Source: Arcanobacterium pinnipediorum (GTDB lineage: Bacteria; Actinomycetota; Actinomycetes; Actinomycetales; Actinomycetaceae). From it: DNA of 64,000 nucleotides. The stretch spans positions 1,888,278-1,952,277 of the forward strand of contig NZ_CP099547.1 in assembly GCF_023973165.1 (NCBI RefSeq), given 5' to 3'. Made by a program: the position numbers and the translations under genes. The stretch's first letter is position 1, and every line of letters starts with the position of its first letter. This document shows positions 33,243-42,525 of the stretch, in pieces. Below the pieces are notes generated by a model. That model did not search any database. It was not told where the DNA came from and saw only the letters and a list, made by a program, of their open reading frames with translations.

Positions 33243-36200
33243 TCAGCTTTCCTTGCGACGGCGCATTACTGCGAACGCACCGATCAGGAGCGAGCCTAGT
33301 CCGATCGCTGCTAATCCAGCGATATCAAGACCAGTCTTTGCAAGCTTTTCCTTGATGGTTGGAGCAACAGGCTTCTCTGCAACTGTGATGGTAACGGTAT
33401 CGATGATGTTACCGTCCTTATCCTTCACCGTCACAACAACCTTGTCACCAGGCTTAGCATCCTCGTTGATGGTCACGTTAATGTTTCCATCCTTATCGAG
33501 AATAGCAGTACCAGGACCGTTGGTTTCAATGGTTGCACCATCTGGAACCTCGCCACCGGTATTAGGAATCACGACATCATCACCAGGCTTGCCGGTAGTG
33601 TCTTCCCAATTCGGAGCAACAGGCTTCTCAACAACAGTGATGGTAACGGTATCAATAGGATTACCGTCCTTATCCTTCACCGTCACGATAACCTTGTCAC
33701 CAGGCTTAGCATCCTCGTTGATGGTCACATTAATGTTTCCATCCTTATCGAGAATAGCAGTACCAGGACCATTGGTTTCAATGGTTGCACCATCTGGAAC
33801 CTCGCCACCGGTATTAGGAATCACGACATCATCACCAGGCTTGCCGGTAGTGTCTTCCCAATTCGGAGCAACAGGCTTCTCAACAACAGTGATGGTAACG
33901 GTATCAATAGGATTACCGTCCTTATCCTTCACCGTCACGATAACCTTGTCACCAGGCTTAGCATCCTCGTTGATGGTCACATTAATGTTTCCATCCTTAT
34001 CGAGAATAGCAGTACCAGGACCATTGGTTTCAATGGTTGCACCATCTGGAACCTCGCCACCGGTATTAGGAATCACGACATCATCACCAGGCTTGCCGGT
34101 AGTGTCTTCCCAATTCGGAGCAACAGGAGCTTCGGTGATCTTGATCTTGCCATTGTCCTTAACAACAGGGGTGTTGTCACCCTTATCACCATCAGGACGC
34201 TTGGATTCGATTGTGACGGTGTAATCGCCGTCCTTCACCTCAGTCGGCGTGCCGGAAATGACACATCCTTTGCCGTCGACGTACTCAATCATCAAGCCGG
34301 CTGCAAGACCAGTTGCCTTACAAACAAGGTCAGTTGCCTTACCTGGGTTTTCGATTGGGATAGTGATCGGATCGATCGGCTCGTCCTTTTCGCCAACGAT
34401 GTTCGGTAGATCGTTCGGAATGCTTGGTACTACTGCACAACCATTAGCATCAACAGTTGCACCAGCAGGAGTGTCAGCACACTTATCTGCATTATCAGGA
34501 ACACCATCGCCATCAGCGTCACCAGGAACTGGGACGGTGATGTTAGCAGTGCCATCCTTGGTTACAGTACCAGGACCCTTATCACCATCAGGCTTGTTGT
34601 ATTCAACCGTTACAGTGACATCAACAGGACCATCGGTAGCCACGGTAGGTGTACCAGTAACAACACATGCAGTCCCATCTTCGTTGAGCCCGATGTTCAA
34701 ACCAGCAGGAAGACCAGTTGCCTTACAAACAAGGTCAGTTGCCTTACCTGGGTTTTCGATTGGGATAGTGATCGGATCGATCGGCTTATCCTTCTCACCA
34801 GTGATTGCCGGAACATTCGGGATGACCGGTGCTACCGCACAACCATTAGCATCAACTTCTGCACCAGCAGGAGTCTCAGCACACTGATCCATATCATCAG
34901 GAACACCATCACCATCAGCGTCAGGCTTGTCGCCAATAGTAGCGGTACCGTTCTTAACGATCGGGGTACCAGCAGTCTTATCACCATCAGGCTTATCGTA
35001 AGTAAGCGTTACAGTGAATGGCTTATCAGTAGCCTTCTCAGTCGGAGTACCGGAGATAACACAAGCAGAACCATCAGCCTTCAAAGCAACAGACAAACCA
35101 GCAGGCAAGTCAGTAGCAGTACAAGTCAGATTCTCATTCATACCAGTGTTAGTAACAGGAACCTCAATCGGAGTGATCTCCACACCAATAGTCCCATTAA
35201 CATTCGGCACATCACCCAAGGTTGGTGCTACCGCACAACCATTAGCATCAACTTCTGCACCAGCAGGAGTCTCAGCACACTGATCCATATCATCAGGAAC
35301 ACCATCACCATCAGCGTCAGGCTTGTCGCCAATAGTAGCGGTACCGTTCTTAACGATCGGGGTACCAGCAGTCTTATCACCATCAGGCTTATCGTAAGTA
35401 AGCGTTACAGTGAATGGCTTATCAGTAGCCTTCTCAGTCGGAGTACCGGAGATAACACAAGCAGAACCATCAGCCTTCAAAGCAACAGACAAACCAGCAG
35501 GCAAGTCAGTAGCAGTACAAGTCAGATTCTCATTCATACCAGTGTTAGTAACAGGAACCTCAATCGGAGTGATCTCCACACCAATAGTCCCATTAACATT
35601 CGGCACATCACCCAAGGTTGGTGCTACCGCACAACCATTAGCATCAACTTCTGCACCAGCAGGAGTCTCAGCACACTGATCCATATCATCAGGAACACCA
35701 TCACCATCAGCGTCAGGCTTGTCGCCAATAGTAGCGGTACCGTTCTTAACGATCGGGGTACCAGCAGTCTTATCACCATCAGGCTTATCGTAAGTAAGCG
35801 TTACAGTGAATGGCTTATCAGTAGCCTTCTCAGTCGGAGTACCGGAGATAACACAAGCAGAACCATCAGCCTTCAAAGCAACAGACAAACCAGCAGGCAA
35901 GTCAGTAGCAGTACAAGTCAGATTCTCATTCATACCAGTGTTAGTAACAGGAACCTCAATCGGAGTGATCTCCACACCAATAGTCCCATTAACATTCGGC
36001 ACATCACCCAAGGTTGGTGCTACCGCACAACCATTAGCATCAACTTCTGCACCAGCAGGAGTCTCAGCACACTGATCCATATCATCAGGAACACCATCAC
36101 CATCAGCGTCAGGCTTGTCGCCAATAGTAGCGGTACCGTTCTTAACGATCGGGGTACCAGCAGTCTTATCACCATCAGGCTTATCGTAAGTAAGCGTTAC

Positions 36201-39200
36201 AGTGAATGGCTTATCAGTAGCCTTCTCAGTCGGAGTACCGGAGATAACACAAGCAGAACCATCAGCCTTCAAAGCAACAGACAAACCAGCAGGCAAGTCA
36301 GTAGCAGTACAAGTCAGATTCTCATTCATACCAGTGTTAGTAACAGGAACCTCAATCGGAGTGATCTCCACACCAATAGTCCCATTAACATTCGGCACAT
36401 CACCCAAGGTTGGTGCTACCGCACAACCATTAGCATCAACTTCTGCACCAGCAGGAGTCTCAGCACACTTGTCCTCGCCATCCTTCGGATTGTCAGGATC
36501 AACTGGATCAACAACACCGTCGCCGTCCTGGTCATAGACCTTGAACGGAGCAGTAACGTTATCCATTGTGCCATCTTGATAAGTCACGATGACCGGGATA
36601 TTCCAAACAGTCTCGTTTGCAGCATCAGCCGGAGTCTTCAACGTAACCACACCGGTATCTGCATCAATAGAAACCATCTCGGCAGTAATACCAGTAGGTA
36701 GCTTAGCCTCATCAATCTTGAACGTGGCACCTTCAGGCTTATCTACAGCCGCACCATCCTTACCAGTAAAGGTAGGAGCAGCAGAAGAAACAGTCTTACC
36801 AGGAGCAGTCCGAGTCTCAGTGTATGCAGGCTCAAACTTCTGTGCGTCATTTGGAAGTACCGTCACCTTATAGGTGATGTCCTCAGAAGAACCATCTGGA
36901 TAGGTAACAGTAATAGTTCCAGTGATTTCACTACCAGGGGTAGCATCGTTAGGAATAGTTACAGTTAGTTCACCTGTATCAGCGTTAACTGTCACATTCG
37001 GATTATCCGTCTTCTCAGCATACTTAGTGCCAGCAGGCATTTCAGTATCGCCGGTCTGCGGAACAGTCACAGTCTCACCAGGCTTACCAGTCTTATCCTC
37101 ATAAGCAGGATCATTGGTATTAGCCTGGCTGTCCTCAACCACGAACGGAGCGGGAACATCAGCATCAACCGTGGTATCCGGGTAGGTTACATTCACAGGA
37201 ATCTCAACACGACCAGTCTGGTCAGGAGTCCATGTTACTGCACCATCAGTACCAACAGTCGCACCGTCCTTAGCGGTTGCGAAAGTAGCTGCAACAGTCT
37301 TCTCAGCATCAGTACCCTTGCCCTGAGTCAGAGCATCGTAAGCCAATGTTTCCACAACATCTTTAGTGGTCACATCATCAAACGTAGGAGCTGCAGAAGT
37401 CTTAGCTACCCCAACAACAGCCGGAGTGTCGGTGTAAACCGGGGTGTAGCGCTGAGCCAAGGTACAACCATCAGCATCAACAGTTGCACCAGCAGGAGTG
37501 TCAGCACACTTATCCTCACCATCTTGTGGATTGTCAGGATCAACTGGATCAACAACACCGTCGCCGTCCTGGTCATAGACCTTGAACGGAGCAGTAACGT
37601 TATCCGTGGAATTGTCCTTGTAAGTAACAATCACAGGAATGTCGTAAACAGTCTCGTTTGCTGCATCAGCCGGAGTCTTCAACGTAACCACGCCGGTAGC
37701 TTCGTCAATAGAAACCATCTCAGCAGTCAAACCAGCAGGTAACTTAGCAGTATCAACCGCGAAAGTCGCACCCTCAGGCTTATCTACAGTCGCACCATCC
37801 TTATCAGTAAAGGTAGGAGCAGCAGAAGAAACAGTCTTACCAGGAGCAGTCCGAGTCTCAGTGTATGCAGGAGTGTAGACGGTAGCTTCAGTTTCACCAA
37901 TCTTCAACGGAACGATATCCGTTACTTCTTTGGTTTCACCAGCAGCATTGACGACAGTGTACTTGACAGTGACATTCGGAGTTTCCTCAGTTGCATCAAC
38001 AGTGACTGTGGGGGTTCCAGTGATCTTATTATTTGCATAAGTCAGACCAGCAGGTAGACCTTCAACGCTGTTAATCTTCTGCAAAGTGTAACCAGCTGCT
38101 TCGAAACCGGTGGGGGTGACGGTCTGGTCATACTCTGTTCCGACTTGCCCAGTGGCAAGCGGAGTATCAGTAACTACAAGCTGAGTGTTGTAGCTAGCCT
38201 CTTGTGTGACTGTTTCAGTACGTCCCTCTGGGACGAAAGAAACATTGTAGTTGACCTTGTGATCAGTAGTTCCGGCTGTGGTCGGCTTACCTGTTACAGC
38301 GCCAGTAGCAGTATCGAGTACAAGGTTCTCCTGCAATTCAGGCGCAACAGTGTAATCACTATAGTTTAAAGGAATGTTTCCTGCAGCAGGATCAGTAGTA
38401 ATCGCAACTGAACCCGTGTAGTCGTCGCCTCGGCTACCCCACGCAAGATCCTGAGGTACTCGTGCGGTAAAAGTATCAGAGCCCAAGAAAGCACCATTTG
38501 TTCCTTCGCCGTCATAAAGATTAGCGACGTAGGTTGTGGTGGTGGCTAAATCCTCTGGAACCTGGAAATCACAGGAAGGGATAGTGGTGTCAGCACCAGC
38601 GGTAAAGGTACAACTCTTGCCTGTACCAGGCCAGTCGATGGTGTACTTTTTACCATTAACCAAACCTGAGGTGGCAGTTTTTGCAATATCACCACGAGAT
38701 GCCTGGTTAGCTTGCGAATCATAGTTAGTGATATCGAAACGCAAAGCTGACAACGATAGGTACATGTTCTGGAATGTAACGTAGTCAAGCGACTTGCCGT
38801 TAACTGCGACTGTTGGAGCGAATGCACCACCACCCCAATCGTTATCTGCAGCACCATCAACCCAGCGAGCCATTGAGTATGGCGAAGCTAGACCAACGTT
38901 GCTTGGCAAATCCTTAGGAGCAACATACATCCACTCGGTATTTACGTGCTTCGCTAGGCCAGCCGAGATATTAGCGAAGGTTCCATCGCCCCAATTCTCA
39001 GCAATTTTATGCCAATATTTGTACGACCCATCTGGGTTCTTAGCACACGTCCTTGAAATAGCAGACGTTCCACACTCCTCGCTCGAGAATCCATAAGTAC
39101 CACGGAAGTATAAGTGGTACTCTCCGTTCTGATCAGTAACAGCTTTCGAAGTTTCCGCAATCCACTCGGTGGGGTTAGCTGCAACTTGTTCGTGAATCCA

Positions 39201-40160
39201 CCGCTGGAGTCCCTTTTCATCCTGTGCAGTCCATCCAGCGCCACGCAATGCCTTACCACCAAAGTTCTGATCGACATGCGCTTTAATCTTGTCAATTGCG
39301 GAATCTGATAGATAAGAGCCAACAATTTCCAAACCAGGGATCCGAGGATCGCCAACAATCTCAGTATAGGTGTGTAAGTCTAACGCACCGTTTGGTACTG
39401 TCAGGTTGTATGCTGCGACACCACTGACCGACCCATTAAGACCCCTACCTTGGCTAGACGCAGAGTCATACCAGAGCTCTTCCGGTAAATGTTGCGGTTC
39501 ATTGGATAAATCTTGATAGTTAATAAAAACATCTTTTAGTTGATGCTTTCCAGCGTCCCAAGTCGAAAATAGATTCAAGTCATTGATTGACTGATCAGGT
39601 GCCGGAGAGGCCGCATATTGTGCCTGCAGGCGATAGTTATTATCTGAATCAGAAAGCTCTGACCAAATACGAACCTTTTCCTTCCAGCCATCTCGGGAAT
39701 CTAGACCGTTGAGAGCCTTTGTTCCAGCAGCACCCACTGTGGGGTTGCCATCAAAAGCGCGAACACGCCCACGATCATCTAGATAAGGTTTCGCATCAAT
39801 AGTGAAGTTGCCTTGCGAATCACTCACCGCATAATAGACGGGTGACGCGTAACGCCCACGACGCTCTTGGCCTTCATACCATTGGAAGTAAACCTTTACA
39901 CCCTCGAGTCCCTTAGCTTCCTGACCGAGTGAATCTAGACCGTTATTTGTTCCGTAACGAACAATTTCGCGAACGTTACCGGAAACTGTCTGGTTGTTAC
40001 TCGCTAGGCCGGGAGAATGAATTGCGCCGACAGTGGTGCCGGGCGCAGGATCTACGGCGTAAGCTGCGGGAAGGTGGCCAAGACCAACCACTCCCGATAG
40101 CGCAACCGTAGCAGCAGCTAAGGGGGCGAGTATTCGCTTCAAAGAGAACTTAGATCTCAT
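33243..40160 (-). CDS. large LPxTG-type cell-wall-anchored repeat surface protein
   Basis: The protein has 2305 residues. A signal peptide spans residues 1-35 (KRILAPLAAATVALSGVVG, cleavage near AYA). Residues 36-600 are a non-repetitive region typical of the globular binding part of surface proteins, including SdrD/SpaA-like sections. From about 600 on come Rib/Ig-like modules (YTETRTAPGKTVSSAAPTF; TGTPTV), calcium-binding thrombospondin type 3-like units (DADGDGVPDDMDQC), then four identical 132-residue repeats, and three 84-residue repeats (GKPGDDVVIPNTGGEVPDG). The C-terminus is the sorting signal LAKTG, a hydrophobic stretch (AGLAAIGLGSLLIGAFAVM) and RRRKES, so a sortase should attach it to peptidoglycan. 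Function is likely adhesion or biofilm; that is inference. It lies inside what is normally the rplI-dnaB neighbourhood. Confidence 0.85.
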   Translation of the reverse strand: MRSKFSLKRILAPLAAATVALSGVVGLGHLPAAYAVDPAPGTTVGAIHSPGLASNNQTVSGNVREIVRYGTNNGLDSLGQEAKGLEGVKVYFQWYEGQERRGRYASPVYYAVSDSQGNFTIDAKPYLDDRGRVRAFDGNPTVGAAGTKALNGLDSRDGWKEKVRIWSELSDSDNNYRLQAQYAASPAPDQSINDLNLFSTWDAGKHQLKDVFINYQDLSNEPQHLPEELWYDSASSQGRGLNGSVSGVAAYNLTVPNGALDLHTYTEIVGDPRIPGLEIVGSYLSDSAIDKIKAHVDQNFGGKALRGAGWTAQDEKGLQRWIHEQVAANPTEWIAETSKAVTDQNGEYHLYFRGTYGFSSEECGTSAISRTCAKNPDGSYKYWHKIAENWGDGTFANISAGLAKHVNTEWMYVAPKDLPSNVGLASPYSMARWVDGAADNDWGGGAFAPTVAVNGKSLDYVTFQNMYLSLSALRFDITNYDSQANQASRGDIAKTATSGLVNGKKYTIDWPGTGKSCTFTAGADTTIPSCDFQVPEDLATTTTYVANLYDGEGTNGAFLGSDTFTARVPQDLAWGSRGDDYTGSVAITTDPAAGNIPLNYSDYTVAPELQENLVLDTATGAVTGKPTTAGTTDHKVNYNVSFVPEGRTETVTQEASYNTQLVVTDTPLATGQVGTEYDQTVTPTGFEAAGYTLQKINSVEGLPAGLTYANNKITGTPTVTVDATEETPNVTVKYTVVNAAGETKEVTDIVPLKIGETEATVYTPAYTETRTAPGKTVSSAAPTFTDKDGATVDKPEGATFAVDTAKLPAGLTAEMVSIDEATGVVTLKTPADAANETVYDIPVIVTYKDNSTDNVTAPFKVYDQDGDGVVDPVDPDNPQDGEDKCADTPAGATVDADGCTLAQRYTPVYTDTPAVVGVAKTSAAPTFDDVTTKDVVETLAYDALTQGKGTDAEKTVAATFATAKDGATVGTDGAVTWTPDQTGRVEIPVNVTYPDTTVDADVPAPFVVEDSQANTNDPAYEDKTGKPGETVTVPQTGDTEMPAGTKYAEKTDNPNVTVNADTGELTVTIPNDATPGSEITGTITVTYPDGSSEDITYKVTVLPNDAQKFEPAYTETRTAPGKTVSSAAPTFTGKDGAAVDKPEGATFKIDEAKLPTGITAEMVSIDADTGVVTLKTPADAANETVWNIPVIVTYQDGTMDNVTAPFKVYDQDGDGVVDPVDPDNPKDGEDKCAETPAGAEVDANGCAVAPTLGDVPNVNGTIGVEITPIEVPVTNTGMNENLTCTATDLPAGLSVALKADGSACVISGTPTEKATDKPFTVTLTYDKPDGDKTAGTPIVKNGTATIGDKPDADGDGVPDDMDQCAETPAGAEVDANGCAVAPTLGDVPNVNGTIGVEITPIEVPVTNTGMNENLTCTATDLPAGLSVALKADGSACVISGTPTEKATDKPFTVTLTYDKPDGDKTAGTPIVKNGTATIGDKPDADGDGVPDDMDQCAETPAGAEVDANGCAVAPTLGDVPNVNGTIGVEITPIEVPVTNTGMNENLTCTATDLPAGLSVALKADGSACVISGTPTEKATDKPFTVTLTYDKPDGDKTAGTPIVKNGTATIGDKPDADGDGVPDDMDQCAETPAGAEVDANGCAVAPTLGDVPNVNGTIGVEITPIEVPVTNTGMNENLTCTATDLPAGLSVALKADGSACVISGTPTEKATDKPFTVTLTYDKPDGDKTAGTPIVKNGTATIGDKPDADGDGVPDDMDQCAETPAGAEVDANGCAVAPVIPNVPAITGEKDKPIDPITIPIENPGKATDLVCKATGLPAGLNIGLNEDGTACVVTGTPTVATDGPVDVTVTVEYNKPDGDKGPGTVTKDGTANITVPVPGDADGDGVPDNADKCADTPAGATVDANGCAVVPSIPNDLPNIVGEKDEPIDPITIPIENPGKATDLVCKATGLAAGLMIEYVDGKGCVISGTPTEVKDGDYTVTIESKRPDGDKGDNTPVVKDNGKIKITEAPVAPNWEDTTGKPGDDVVIPNTGGEVPDGATIETNGPGTAILDKDGNINVTINEDAKPGDKVIVTVKDKDGNPIDTVTITVVEKPVAPNWEDTTGKPGDDVVIPNTGGEVPDGATIETNGPGTAILDKDGNINVTINEDAKPGDKVIVTVKDKDGNPIDTVTITVVEKPVAPNWEDTTGKPGDDVVIPNTGGEVPDGATIETNGPGTAILDKDGNINVTINEDAKPGDKVVVTVKDKDGNIIDTVTITVAEKPVAPTIKEKLAKTGLDIAGLAAIGLGSLLIGAFAVMRRRKES
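33360..34131. repeat. three 252-bp tandem repeats in the surface protein gene
   Basis: A unit of 252 bases (84 codons) occurs at about 33360, 33612 and 33864. The last two are almost identical; the first differs slightly. They encode the repeats just before the cell-wall anchor. Confidence 0.85.
34832..36467. repeat. four identical 396-bp tandem repeats in the surface protein gene
   Basis: A unit of 396 bases (132 codons) is present four times, plus a part of a fifth, at a strict spacing of 396 (for example 35014, 35410, 35806, 36202). The copies read the same, including third codon positions. Long identical repeats are prone to slippage and copy-number change. Confidence 0.9.
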
Positions 40161-40612
40161 AGAGACGCCACCCCCTTACACAGTAAATTGTTGCTTTGAT
40201 TCACTTGTTACTCTTTCCGCTAGGGGACATACTACATTTTGTTGGTAAATAGGGTGCACAAAGTGCAGACCTATTCATCAGTAATTCACACATTACCACT
40301 CCAACCACATAGAAACAGACAATTATCCTAATTACATACATGTATTTGACATATTGCACAATCGGCGGATTTTCATAATAGATAACTAATTTAGGGCTCA
40401 ATTATCGAGTTATTGGAAAAGACCCCTTCGGCTGATTATCTGTGGAGTATTGTTATACTCTTAATTATTTGGCTCGCTCAAAACTATGAAATCGACCTGT
40501 TACAAATAAGTTTGATAAAAGATCGCATAAACAGGTATCGATGTCACAGAAAGATTTTCCGAATAGATTCAACACAGCACCGATTTCACAATCTCACCTA
40601 CCACTATAAACA
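40161..40612. other. gene-free AT-rich region upstream of the surface protein gene
   Basis: This holds the promoter of the surface protein (a GGGGTGG ribosome site lies close to the start at 40160). It is visibly more AT-rich than the neighbouring genes. No gene is supported. A short frame at 40413-40634 is not credible because it runs through the terminator. Confidence 0.5.
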
Positions 40613-40652
40613 AACTGTGCACCTAGAAACGTGAGTTTCTAGGTGCACAGTT
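40613..40652. terminator. stem-loop terminator of the rpsF-ssb-rpsR-rplI operon
   Basis: An 18-base perfect stem, AACTGTGCACCTAGAAAC, with a GTGA loop. It lies 57 bases after the rplI stop. Confidence 0.9.
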
Positions 40653-40708
40653 GTGAGTTGTAATAGCTAGTAGAAGCTCGATCAGCCACCATCTAGCTAT
40701 GCTCGCTG

Positions 40709-41155
40709 TTATTTAGCTACAACAGTGAGCTTGATGTTTGCGGTCACATCAGCATGGAGTTTGATCTGACCGGTGTAATCACCAACGGACTTAATATTGG
40801 TGTGCAGGTTGATCGAACGACGATCAACAGGCTTACCAGCAACTTCAGAAGCTGCGATAGCAACATCAGCGGTTGAGACAGCGCCGAAGAGACGGCCGTT
40901 TGCACCAGCAGTCTTAGCGATGGTCAAAACCGTAGCTTCGAGAGCGTCACGCATTTCGCGAGATGCTTCGATATCTTCAGTTGCACGCTTCCGGCGTGAC
41001 TCAGCGATCTGATCGATTTGACGCTGTGCACCCTTGGTCCACATCGTAGCGTAGCCACGTGGGATCAAGAAGTTACGTGCGTAGCCATCCTTAACTGTGA
41101 CGACGTCGCCAGCAGTACCGAGGTTCTCAACTTCGTGAGTGAGGATAATCTTCAT
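40709..41155 (-). CDS. rplI: 50S ribosomal protein L9
   Basis: The protein has 148 residues, the normal length. The N-terminal domain MKIILTHEVENLGTAGDVV and the PRGYA motif (NFLIPRGYATMWT) bind 23S rRNA. A long connecting helix (AQRQIDQIAESRRKRATED) leads to the C-terminal domain. It is the last gene of the operon rpsF-ssb-rpsR-rplI, 21 bases after rpsR, and is followed by a strong terminator. Confidence 0.97.
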   Translation of the reverse strand: MKIILTHEVENLGTAGDVVTVKDGYARNFLIPRGYATMWTKGAQRQIDQIAESRRKRATEDIEASREMRDALEATVLTIAKTAGANGRLFGAVSTADVAIAASEVAGKPVDRRSINLHTNIKSVGDYTGQIKLHADVTANIKLTVVAK

Positions 41156-41176
41156 AATATAGTTTTCCTCTCTCGA

Positions 41177-41413
41177 TCAGCGAGCAGAGCTCGTGTAAGG
41201 CAAAAGAGCCATTTCGCGTGCATTCTTAACTGCACGAGCGATCTGACGCTGCTCTTGGACGGAAACGCCAGTTACTCGGCGGGAACGAATCTTGCCACGG
41301 TCCGAGATGAACTTGCGTAGGGTTGCGGTGTCCTTGTAGTCAATAACAGCGACCTTCGCTGCCTTCAACGGATTGGACTTCTTCTTTGGCTTGCGCAATA
41401 CAGGCTTTGCCAT
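41177..41413 (-). CDS. rpsR: 30S ribosomal protein S18
   Basis: The protein has 78 residues and reads [20 protein letters not shown] to [19 protein letters not shown]. It is the cysteine-free form common in actinobacteria: the zinc-binding cysteines found in many S18 proteins are replaced (SNPLK). It forms a dimer with S6 on 16S rRNA; S6 is encoded two genes upstream in the same operon. It lies 60 bases after ssb. Confidence 0.97.
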   Translation of the reverse strand: MAKPVLRKPKKKSNPLKAAKVAVIDYKDTATLRKFISDRGKIRSRRVTGVSVQEQRQIARAVKNAREMALLPYTSSAR

Positions 41414-41473
41414 AGTAATTCCTCTTTCGATTGTTAGATAACCATGTTAGAAACACGGCTATCCCAAAAAGTC

Positions 41474-42004
41474 TTAGAATGGTGGAGCATCATCGAATGA
41501 TGAGCCACCAGCAGGTGCTTGACCCCACGGATCATAAGCTGATCCGCCGGCCGGAGCATCGTAGGAAGCACGGCCGTGCTGGCCATCTCCCTGATTAAAT
41601 CCACCTTGATTCTGGTTGAAACCGCCACGATTTCCACCACCTTGAGTACGCATCACCTGAGCGGTTGCGTAACGCAAGGATGGACCCACTTCATCTACCT
41701 GCATCTCAATCGATGTGCCTTGCGAGCCATCTTGACGCTGATAGTTGCGCACCTGAAGCTTTCCAGTAACCACAACACGCATGCCCTTAGACAGCGTTTC
41801 AGTCACGTTCTCAGCATATTCACGCCACACAGAACAACGAACGAACATGGCTTCGCCATCTTCCCATTCGTTTGTTTGACGATTCAGGTTACGCGGGGTG
41901 GAGGCCACAGTAAACGAGGCAACAGGCGTGCCCGAGCCAACGTACTTGAGTTCCGGATCTGCGGTGAGATTTCCGACGACGGTGATAATCGGTTCGCCAG
42001 CCAT
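41474..42004 (-). CDS. ssb: single-stranded DNA-binding protein
   Basis: The protein has 176 residues. The OB-fold spans residues 1-110 (GEPIITVVGNLTADPELKYV; NEWEDGEAMFVRCSVWREYA; NYQRQDGSQGTSIEMQVDEV). A Gly/Asn/Gln-rich linker follows (GGGNRGGFNQNQGGFNQG), and the acidic tip FDDAPPF at the C-terminus recruits partners. The tip is complete. Its position between rpsF and rpsR is the standard actinobacterial arrangement. Confidence 0.97.
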   Translation of the reverse strand: MAGEPIITVVGNLTADPELKYVGSGTPVASFTVASTPRNLNRQTNEWEDGEAMFVRCSVWREYAENVTETLSKGMRVVVTGKLQVRNYQRQDGSQGTSIEMQVDEVGPSLRYATAQVMRTQGGGNRGGFNQNQGGFNQGDGQHGRASYDAPAGGSAYDPWGQAPAGGSSFDDAPPF

Positions 42005-42022
42005 GGTTTACTCCAATTTCTT

Positions 42023-42328
42023 TCAGGCTTGGGTAGTAGCTACTGGCTCGTAACGCAAAAGCTTGGTGCGCATGATCGACTCATTAAGGCCGAGCTGGCG
42101 ATCAAGTTCTTGAGCGGTTGCCGGGGTAGCGGTCATGTAGACAACTACGTAGATACCTTCGGACTTTTTGTTAATCGAGTAAGCGAGCCGGCGCTTACCG
42201 AGGATGTCCACGTTGTCAAGGGTTCCACCCTCGGCTGGGACAACAGCGAGTAACTTCTCTAGGGTTCCCTGGAGAGTACGCTCATCTGTTTCAGGATCGA
42301 GAATAATCATCATCTCGTACTGACGCAT
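42023..42328 (-). CDS. rpsF: 30S ribosomal protein S6
   Basis: The protein has 101 residues and begins [20 protein letters not shown]. The RNA-binding sheet continues [20 protein letters not shown] and the protein ends [12 protein letters not shown]. It is the first gene of the rpsF-ssb-rpsR-rplI operon; ssb starts 18 bases later. AAAGGAGGTGG lies before the start. Confidence 0.97.
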   Translation of the reverse strand: MRQYEMMIILDPETDERTLQGTLEKLLAVVPAEGGTLDNVDILGKRRLAYSINKKSEGIYVVVYMTATPATAQELDRQLGLNESIMRTKLLRYEPVATTQA

Positions 42329-42430
42329 GTGTACCCACCTCCTTTGGACTTAATACGGTCATGGTCTTTCCATGACAGGAGGGTCATGCTGTGCGTATAT
42401 AACGCACTGTATTAACAATACCGGAAGAAT

Positions 42431-42472
42431 GACGATAGCGCCGTGCGTTTTACACCACACGACGCTATCGTT
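42431..42472. terminator. stem-loop between the penicillin-binding protein gene and rpsF
   Basis: GACGATAGCG and CGTG (42431-42444) pair with CACGACGCTATCGT (ending about 42472) around a short loop. It can end leftward transcription of the PBP gene before rpsF. The following bases are only modestly T-rich. Confidence 0.65.
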
Positions 42473-42525
42473 CTCGTCACTATCATCACCAGAGCACGGC
42501 AGTGCACCGCACTGCCATTACCCCG

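Noticed and set aside
33253..37104. Long frames on the plus strand inside the surface protein gene
   Set aside because: They run opposite to a 2305-residue protein with signal peptide, repeats and sorting signal; their openness follows from the codon bias of the repeats.
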